From: Archaeoglobales archaeon
Lineage (GTDB): Archaea > Halobacteriota > Archaeoglobi > Archaeoglobales > Archaeoglobaceae
Length of the DNA: 7,837 nucleotides
Assembly (NCBI GenBank): GCA_003662985.1
Contig: QMZD01000072.1
Location: 1-7,837 of the forward strand
Direction: 5' to 3'
A model generated the notes under the pieces. That model was not told the origin of the DNA. It made no database searches and worked only from the letters and a program-made list of their open reading frames with translations. The position numbers were made by a program, and so were the translations under genes. Positions 1-5,114 of this stretch are shown here, in pieces (within the stretch, counting starts at the first letter, position 1; every line of letters starts with the position of its first letter).

Positions 1-772
1 GAATTTGATCCTTAGCTTCGTCTGGAACTTCCTGCAAAGTATCCCTAAGAACGCTTAAATGGATCGATGTGGCGTTCACAACTATTTCGTGCACCTTTGC
101 CGGATCTTTTCCTGCCTGTTGTGCTATGGAAGCAATTTCTTCGCCGAAGCTTGCGTATCGTTTGTATTCGTCAACAGCCCTATTAACTCCCTCGACATCC
201 CCCTTTTCTGCCGAGTGCATGACTCTATTCAGCCTTTTTTCCGCTACCTTCATTGCGATTTCAGCTGCTTTCTCTGGATTTAGAGAAGCCAAAGCTCTCA
301 AAGCTTCCTGATTTCCTCTGATCGACATCTCTTTGGCTAAGGAAACCTTTTCTTTTGCCTCTTCGGGAACAACTTCCGTGACCTTATCTAAGACCTCCAA
401 ATGACGGGAGGTTGCTAAAGCAACGAGTTCAGACAATTTTTCCTTATCTTTCGCTGAGGGGATTACTTTGCTCACCTCTTCTAGCTCTTTCTGATAGTCT
501 TCAAGAAGTTTCTCCACATACTCGGGCTTTCCTTTCTCTGCCATCACTTTTGCTTCGATTAATCTGAGTTCTGCATACTGCAAACGCTTCTCTACCTTTG
601 CAACCTCGTCGAAGGTGAGGATCAGGGTGATGCTTTCAAATGCCCTTTTAATTCCGTACATCCATGAGTCCGGCGTTATTCCTGGGTCTGGTAGCTCTTG
701 AGCAGCCGCACTTGAAATCAAGGTTAACAGGGCTAACGTTAAGGCTAAGGATGAAATAAATCCAGCCTTCAT
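1..772 (-). CDS. Exported DUF5667-type protein (5' part, runs off left edge)
   Basis: The minus strand is open from an ATG at 772-770 to the window edge, giving 257 codons without a stop, so the C-terminus is missing. Residues 1-24 are a classic signal peptide: Lys2, a hydrophobic core rich in Leu/Ala/Ser, then Ala-Ala-Ala before Gln25, so the protein is probably exported. The mature start reads LPDPGITPDSWMYGIKRAFE, the hallmark opening of DUF5667 (proline-glycine, PDS, aromatic, then an amphipathic helix). The rest is almost all charged helix (KVEKRLQYAELRLIEAK and similar), again typical of the family. The start is supported by an ideal ribosome binding site (AGGAGGTG at 786-779, six bases before the ATG). 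DUF5667 proteins are common in archaeal and bacterial envelopes but have no established biochemical role. The export prediction is firm, the family is recognised by pattern, and the function is unknown. Confidence 0.85.
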   Translation of the reverse strand, partial: MKAGFISSLALTLALLTLISSAAAQELPDPGITPDSWMYGIKRAFESITLILTFDEVAKVEKRLQYAELRLIEAKVMAEKGKPEYVEKLLEDYQKELEEVSKVIPSAKDKEKLSELVALATSRHLEVLDKVTEVVPEEAKEKVSLAKEMSIRGNQEALRALASLNPEKAAEIAMKVAEKRLNRVMHSAEKGDVEGVNRAVDEYKRYASFGEEIASIAQQAGKDPAKVHEIVVNATSIHLSVLRDTLQEVPDEAKDQI

Positions 773-778
773 TTTCTG

Positions 779-786
779 CACCTCCT
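779..786 (-). promoter_or_regulatory. Ribosome binding site of the DUF5667 gene
   Basis: The minus strand reads AGGAGGTG, fully complementary to the 3' end of archaeal 16S rRNA. It lies six bases upstream of the ATG at 772. It fixes the start codon, and so the position of the signal peptide. Confidence 0.8.
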
Positions 787-813
787 CAATTTTATTTGTT
801 TTTTGATCAAGTT

Positions 814-821
814 AATTTAAA
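814..821 (-). promoter_or_regulatory. Candidate TATA box for the DUF5667 gene
   Basis: TTTAAATT on the minus strand lies about 42 bases before the start codon. Transcription would begin near 790 and leave a leader of roughly 18 bases that just includes the ribosome binding site. Spacing fits an archaeal TBP site, but the surrounding DNA is AT-rich and no clear BRE is visible. Confidence 0.4.
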
Positions 822-923
822 GATATCTGAACTTTCATGATGTCTATTCAAGCCACAAGGATCTAAAATGCCGAAAAAGATTGTTTCATGATTTGATGTA
901 AAAAATTTAGGGTCTTCCCCACA

Positions 924-1655
924 TCACCACTCTGATAACCTCTGAATAACCTTCTTTTCCCTAAATCCTAGCTTAAATGTAATCCCTGTCAAGAGGACAG
1001 AGAAACAAGCTCTCTTTTTAACTGGTTCGAAAGCATAGCAGTGCAAATCAAACTGAGGGCTTCTTTCCCCAGTTTTATTACGTCCTCTATTATGCTCCTC
1101 AAACTCTTTAGATTTAGCCTTAATCCTTCAAATAGCTTCTTAACCAACTTCATATATCTCTTCTTCTCCTTTTCAACGTTCTTCGAGTTGAATATGAAGA
1201 GAGGATAGCTTATCAAGCTTTCAAGTCTCTCAAACCTGAAATTTTTCTTCAGGATAATTAGAGGAATTACGCCGTATCTTATCCCAATCAGGTAGTTCTT
1301 GTATGGCGTAAGATCTCCTATCCATGATTATTGCATCTCCAAACTTGATTAAACCTCTTCTCTTCAGCATTTCAAGAATTAGAGGATAAATTCTGCTTTC
1401 ATGCACGTTAGCTGAATAGACGTGGAAGAAAAGAGGTGTCAGAGTTCTGGAATCTATTAAGACCATCATCTTCATACCAAGAAAGAATCCCTTTGTTGAG
1501 AAGCCCCATTTGTATGGCTTATTCTCAAGATCTCTCCTTCTGAAAGTATTTAGATCGAGAGATACATCCGTCCAGTCCAATATTAGCAAAGAAGGTTTAC
1601 TTCTTCTCTTTGAAACGTTAAGAATTGAGAAAATGAAGCTTATGAATTGATTCGA
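924..1655 (-). pseudogene. Decayed DDE transposase (IS4/IS5-like), frameshifted and truncated
   Basis: Three minus-strand frames join into one transposase-like protein. Frame 1 (about 1655-1305) holds the first catalytic aspartate region (LLILDWTDVSLDLN), the segment KPYKWGFSTKGFFLGMKMM, and the second (GDAIIMDR). Near 1304 an extra base shifts the frame: a natural reading would be MDRGFYAYKNYLIGI, but the DNA gives MDRRSYA, then, one base on, YKNYLIGIRYGVIPLIILKK. Frame 2 carries the likely catalytic glutamate (LRSIIEDVIKLGKEA). Near 1052 the frame shifts again, and frame 3 reads FDLHCYAFEPVKKRACFSVL, ending at TGA 926-924. Frame 1 opens just after a stop at 1656-1658, and I find no recognisable N-terminal part upstream, so roughly the first hundred residues of a usual DDE transposase seem to be lost. 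Two frameshifts plus truncation mean it cannot make an active transposase. The DDE fold is clear; the exact IS family is not. Confidence 0.85.
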
Positions 1656-2098
1656 TTAATTTTACTTTTTATTCTCTTTCTATTTTTGATTTCAAGTAAA
1701 TTGATTGTGTCCTATCAGAAGAGGAGATGAATTAGTTGTTTGTTTTGGGTGTGGAGGTATGTGAATGGAGATTGATTTATAAGTTGGAGAAACACCATAT
1801 ATGGTTGTGATATCGGTCTTATCCCTAATTGAGAATCGAGGGTTCTATACTATTACCTACAGAGTTTTAATGGGTGATAGAATGAAGTACTGAAATGGAT
1901 GGAGTAGTTTTAAGGATAGATATTGTAGATAGGATAAGTGTCGTTATTTTTTGGATTTTGAGGGAGAAATATAGGTCGATTTTGCATCGAAGAACTTGGT
2001 GAAGTAGAAAGGAGATTTGAGGAACTGAAAAAGTTCTTTTAATAAAGACATTATGAGGATTAAAATTCCATTATCATTTTAATAAATTTTGAAAAAAA
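1656..2098. other. Gene-free AT-rich stretch, probably relict DNA
   Basis: I find no intact gene here on either strand. It contains a perfect 12-base palindrome (ACCATATATGGT, 1794-1805), a minus-strand TATA-like TTATAAAT near 1774-1781 that could have served the lost front end of the transposase, and a short coding-like tail in the plus frame ending at TAA 2041-2043 (IEELGEVERRFEELKKFF). Other frames are broken by frequent stops. It is best read as debris of the insertion sequence or of another lost gene, plus the distal promoter region of the following sensor gene. Confidence 0.5.
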
Positions 2099-2106
2099 TT
2101 TAATAT
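2099..2106 (+). promoter_or_regulatory. Probable TATA box of the MEDS-PAS sensor gene
   Basis: TTTAATAT follows a run of seven A residues (2092-2098) that suits a BRE. Transcription would begin near 2128-2132, giving a leader of about 28 bases. The same octamer occurs before the receiver gene at 4652-4659. Confidence 0.6.
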
Positions 2107-2148
2107 CCTGGCCTTTTACTGGCATCATTTACTAATTTACCACTTGAA

Positions 2149-2153
2149 GGTGA
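2149..2153 (+). promoter_or_regulatory. Ribosome binding site deciding the sensor gene start
   Basis: GGTGA, inside AAGGTGAGG, lies five bases before ATG 2159. The longer reading from TTG 2144 would place this site within the coding sequence and has nothing comparable in front of it. The ATG gives a protein five residues shorter. Confidence 0.6.
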
Positions 2154-2158
2154 GGGCG

Positions 2159-4567
2159 ATGATTGTTAAAAAATTATTCTACCACTTCAATGAGGACGAT
2201 CATTTCTGTCAGGTTTATCACACCGACAAAGAGAGGTTCTATTCTGGCGTTGTTTTCATTCTAGCTGGGTTGAAAAACAAAGAGAGGGTAGCTGTCCTCG
2301 AGGACGAGGAGATAAGGGATTTTCTTAGTGAGTTCATTGACGTGGAAAGATGCATTGCAAAAGGTCAGCTTATTTTTTTAGATACAGATAGGTATTCAAA
2401 AAATGGATTTGACTGGAAAAAGCTGATTAGTGACCTTGAGAATCTGGAAGCGAATTCGGAGAAATTCAGGAGACTGAGAGTCCTCGTGAATTTTGGGCTA
2501 CTTTATCCGGACCCAAAGGAAATCTTTGAGTATGAGCTGAAAATAGAAGAATGGAGGAAGGGCAAAGGTATTGTTTTCTGCATGTTTGATGGAGAGAAGT
2601 TCGATTACACAACTCTGACGAAAATCCTACTCATACATTCAAAAATCGTGGTCAGAGAGGGCGTTTTTGAGAACCTCATCCGTCATCCTCCTGAGATCTT
2701 TCTTGAAGGTGGTAAAATTGAGGAAGAAGTGTACTCGACCCTGCTCAAAAGATTAAAAGAGTTGTACGAGCTTAAGAAGGAGTTAGAGAGGATTCAAGAG
2801 CAGTACAAAGCAATCTACGACTTACTTCAGGACGGAGTTCTAATACTGAAGGACGAAATTCTCGTCGGGGCAAATCAAAGGAGCCTCGAAATGCTTAGAT
2901 ATGAACTAAAGGAAGTTTTAGGAAAGAAACTGTATGAGTTGTCCCCTCTGAAGCAACCGGATGGAAGAAAATCGATGGAGAAAACACTCGAAATGATAGA
3001 TGCCGCAATGGAAAGGGGAGTACTCCTTTTCGAATGGAGGTTCCTGAGAGGGGATGGGAGTTTCATTGACGTAGAAATGTCCATTTCAAGGTTCAAGCTC
3101 AATGGAGAATTCCACTTCATCTGTCTTATGAGAGATGTAACGGAAAGAAAGAGGTTGGAAAAGAGGTTACAACTCTATAAAGAAGTATTCGAGAAATCTC
3201 CCAGCGGGATAGCAATCATAGACAAAGACGGCCGCTACATCCAACAGAATGAGGCACATAAAAAGCTTCTCGGATACACAGACGAGGATCTTCGTGGTAA
3301 AACACCTGAGATTCACATGGGAGAGCAGTTTTCTAGAGTCTTCAAGGAATTGATGGAGAAAGGTGTTTTCAGGGGTGAGATTGAGATTTTCAGAAAGGAC
3401 GGAAGTAAGGTTTACGTTGACTTAACTGCATTTGCTCTAAAGAACGAGAAAGGTGACGTTGAATGCTACGTGGGCATAAAGAGAGATGTAACAGGGCAGA
3501 GAAAGCTTTTTGAAAAGTTAGAAAAGACAGAAAAAGAGCACAGACTAATTCTCGAGAATGCACAGGATATTGTCGTTACCATAAACGGGGATGGAAAAAT
3601 AACCTACACGAATCCAGCAGTAGAAAGAATACTGGGTTTTACACCTGAGGAGGTCATTGGCAAACCTTTTTCCGAGTTCGTACATCCTGAAGACTTGGAT
3701 TACATAAAGGGATTGTTTCACACCACTGAAAAAGAAAAACTACCGTCTGAGGTCGTATGCAGAGTCAGAACCAAAAATGGAGAATGGAAGTTGTTGGAGT
3801 CAAGGGGAATGCCGGTTATGGAAGACGGGGAGTTCATCAGAAGTATCTCGATACTGAGAGATATAACAGAATTGAAAAGGATAGAGAGACTTTTGAGGGT
3901 GATTAATGAGATAAACAACCTCATAGTTTACGAGAAAGATCCGAAAAGGTTGTTTGAAGAAGCCGTAAGACTCATAGCCAGTTTGAGGGATTACTCGGTC
4001 TGGATAGGATTCAAAGAAGGTGAGCACATTTTTCGAGTTACATCTCACCCCTCAACCTATCCAGATAAGATTTCAAGCGGCATACCATGCTTTAAGGAGG
4101 CAGAGAAGGGTGCAATGATTTTCAGAAAAGAAGAGAAGTCTGAAAAATGTCCGTTCCATGATCTATCTAATTTTTCAAGCCTAATCCTACCTATGAAAGT
4201 TGATGGGGAAACTCTCGGCTTCATGATAATCCATTCAGCCCTTAAATTCAACGAGGAAGAAATTAGACTCCTCCAAACTCTTTCAAACGATCTTGCGTTT
4301 GCCTACAAGGCAATTGAGCTCGAGCAGGCAAAATCAAAAGCTTACAAACAGATTGAAAAGAACATCGAGGAATTCGCAATCCTCGTGGATCAGATAAGAA
4401 ATCCTTTGAGTATTATCTCAGGTACAGCTGAGATGAGAGTAGAGGACGAAGAAGCAAGGAAAGTAATTCTAGAAGGAGTTAGGAGGATAGAAGAACTCGT
4501 TAAAAAGCTTGACAAGGGCTGGCTCGAATCCGAAAATGTGAGAAAATTCCTGAAAAAGTACATGTAG
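2159..4567 (+). CDS. MEDS-PAS-PAS-PAS-GAF sensor with DHp-like C-terminus, no kinase domain, His replaced by Gln
   Basis: This 802-residue protein is predicted cytoplasmic: no signal peptide or membrane segment is visible. Residues 5-185 match the MEDS domain (methanogen/methylotroph DcmR sensory domain): DHFCQVYHTDKER near the front, KGQLIFLDTDRY near 69-79, EYELKIEEW, and CMFDGEKFDY. A coiled coil follows (188-218), then three PAS domains (about 218-330, 335-449, 455-575), the first two closing with RDVT and the third with RDIT. A GAF domain spans about 577-722, with Cys644, Cys664 and His667. The end (727-802) resembles the histidine kinase DHp hairpin, including IRNPLSII, but the phosphoacceptor position is Gln745 (CAG at 4391-4393). 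The protein then stops with no ATPase N, G1 or G2 boxes, and none appear downstream. The ATG at 2159 is preferred over the in-frame TTG at 2144 because GGTGA (2149-2153) lies five bases before it. It probably acts as a ligand- or redox-responsive dimeric scaffold or regulator rather than a kinase; the ligand is unknown. Confidence 0.9.
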   Translation: MIVKKLFYHFNEDDHFCQVYHTDKERFYSGVVFILAGLKNKERVAVLEDEEIRDFLSEFIDVERCIAKGQLIFLDTDRYSKNGFDWKKLISDLENLEANSEKFRRLRVLVNFGLLYPDPKEIFEYELKIEEWRKGKGIVFCMFDGEKFDYTTLTKILLIHSKIVVREGVFENLIRHPPEIFLEGGKIEEEVYSTLLKRLKELYELKKELERIQEQYKAIYDLLQDGVLILKDEILVGANQRSLEMLRYELKEVLGKKLYELSPLKQPDGRKSMEKTLEMIDAAMERGVLLFEWRFLRGDGSFIDVEMSISRFKLNGEFHFICLMRDVTERKRLEKRLQLYKEVFEKSPSGIAIIDKDGRYIQQNEAHKKLLGYTDEDLRGKTPEIHMGEQFSRVFKELMEKGVFRGEIEIFRKDGSKVYVDLTAFALKNEKGDVECYVGIKRDVTGQRKLFEKLEKTEKEHRLILENAQDIVVTINGDGKITYTNPAVERILGFTPEEVIGKPFSEFVHPEDLDYIKGLFHTTEKEKLPSEVVCRVRTKNGEWKLLESRGMPVMEDGEFIRSISILRDITELKRIERLLRVINEINNLIVYEKDPKRLFEEAVRLIASLRDYSVWIGFKEGEHIFRVTSHPSTYPDKISSGIPCFKEAEKGAMIFRKEEKSEKCPFHDLSNFSSLILPMKVDGETLGFMIIHSALKFNEEEIRLLQTLSNDLAFAYKAIELEQAKSKAYKQIEKNIEEFAILVDQIRNPLSIISGTAEMRVEDEEARKVILEGVRRIEELVKKLDKGWLESENVRKFLKKYM

Positions 4568-4594
4568 GAATTTGTGGGGAAGCTAAATTTACAG

Positions 4595-4613
4595 TTTTTT
4601 GACTCTTATTTTC
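4595..4613 (+). terminator. Possible T-rich archaeal terminator after the MEDS-PAS sensor
   Basis: TTTTTT (4595-4600), followed by TTATTTTC, lies about 30 bases after the stop codon. Archaeal RNA polymerase commonly releases at such T-rich tracts. No stable hairpin is visible. It would separate this gene from the receiver gene, which has its own TATA-like box. Confidence 0.35.
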
Positions 4614-4651
4614 AATAACATCTTATTTCATCATCATAGGAAGCGCAAGAG

Positions 4652-4659
4652 TTTAATAT
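4652..4659 (+). promoter_or_regulatory. Probable TATA box of the receiver gene
   Basis: TTTAATAT, identical to the octamer before the MEDS-PAS sensor gene, predicts transcription starting near 4682-4686 and a leader of about 20 bases. It is flanked almost symmetrically by TCATCATA (4631-4638) and its inverted copy TATGATGA (4671-4678), which could be an operator. Confidence 0.55.
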
Positions 4660-4704
4660 TGATAAGACATTATGATGAATTTAAATAAATGATGAGGATT
4701 GGTG

Positions 4705-5085
4705 ATGGATGAGATGGAGAAGAGAAATAAGAGAATACTGCTTGTTGACGATGATGAATTACTTAGGGGGATACTCGCGACGATGCTTTCCGATTATACT
4801 GTTATAGAAGCCGACAACGGGAAAACAGCCGTCGAGCTTTACAGGATACACAAGCCAGATCTGGTTCTGATGGACATAATTATGCCGGTAATGGACGGTG
4901 TTGCTGCCACAAAAGAGATTCTGAAAGAAGATCCTAGTGCAGTCATCCTTGCCATCACAGCATTTGGCACATTAAGGGGCAAGGAGATGATTGAAGCCGG
5001 GGCTAAAGAGCTTATATCAAAGCCTATCACGAGAAAAGGGCTTAACGAGGTAGTCGAGAAATATTTAAAAACCGAGAAAGTGTAG
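4705..5085 (+). CDS. Single-domain CheY-like response regulator
   Basis: This 126-residue receiver domain has no output domain. Key residues with the ATG at 4705 are the acidic pocket Asp15-Asp16-Asp17 (LLVDDDELL), the phosphoacceptor Asp57 (LVLMDIIMPVMDG), Thr85 (AVILAITAFGT) and Lys106 (ELISKPI). All are intact, so it should accept a phosphoryl group. Upstream in-frame TTG (4699) and GTG (4702) are possible starts, but GAGG (4694-4697) lies seven bases before ATG 4705 and only one base before the TTG. ATG 4714 is a weaker alternative. The gene sits between two sensors that share a C-terminal module but lack ATPase domains. No complete kinase is present here, so its phosphodonor must lie elsewhere. 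It probably works by protein-protein contact, either on the sensors or on a distant target. The receiver assignment is secure; the partners are inferred. Confidence 0.95.
   Translation: MDEMEKRNKRILLVDDDELLRGILATMLSDYTVIEADNGKTAVELYRIHKPDLVLMDIIMPVMDGVAATKEILKEDPSAVILAITAFGTLRGKEMIEAGAKELISKPITRKGLNEVVEKYLKTEKV
5061..5071 (+). promoter_or_regulatory. Possible internal promoter for the GAF-PAS sensor gene
   Basis: The end of the receiver gene contains ATATTTAAAAA, a TATA-like run that would start transcripts near 5088-5092, about 25 bases before ATG 5115. The 29-base gap between the genes would also allow simple co-transcription from the receiver promoter, so this site is only a candidate. 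Confidence 0.3.
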
Positions 5086-5114
5086 AATCATCAATATAGC
5101 TAACGCTTGGCCTT

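Noticed and set aside
59..311. Overlapping plus-strand open frames of 74 and 80 codons
   Set aside because: They lie opposite the DUF5667 gene, which has a signal peptide, family motif and ideal ribosome binding site; the plus-strand products look like no protein.
833..892. Direct repeat TTTCATGAT (833-841 and 884-892)
   Set aside because: Only nine bases in AT-rich DNA between the DUF5667 gene and the transposase remnant; no further copies and no clear relation to a promoter.
1735..1760. Plus-strand fragment with CFGCGG resembling a zinc ribbon from a TnpB-like protein
   Set aside because: The frame is interrupted by stops within about 20 codons on either side, and no second cysteine pair follows.
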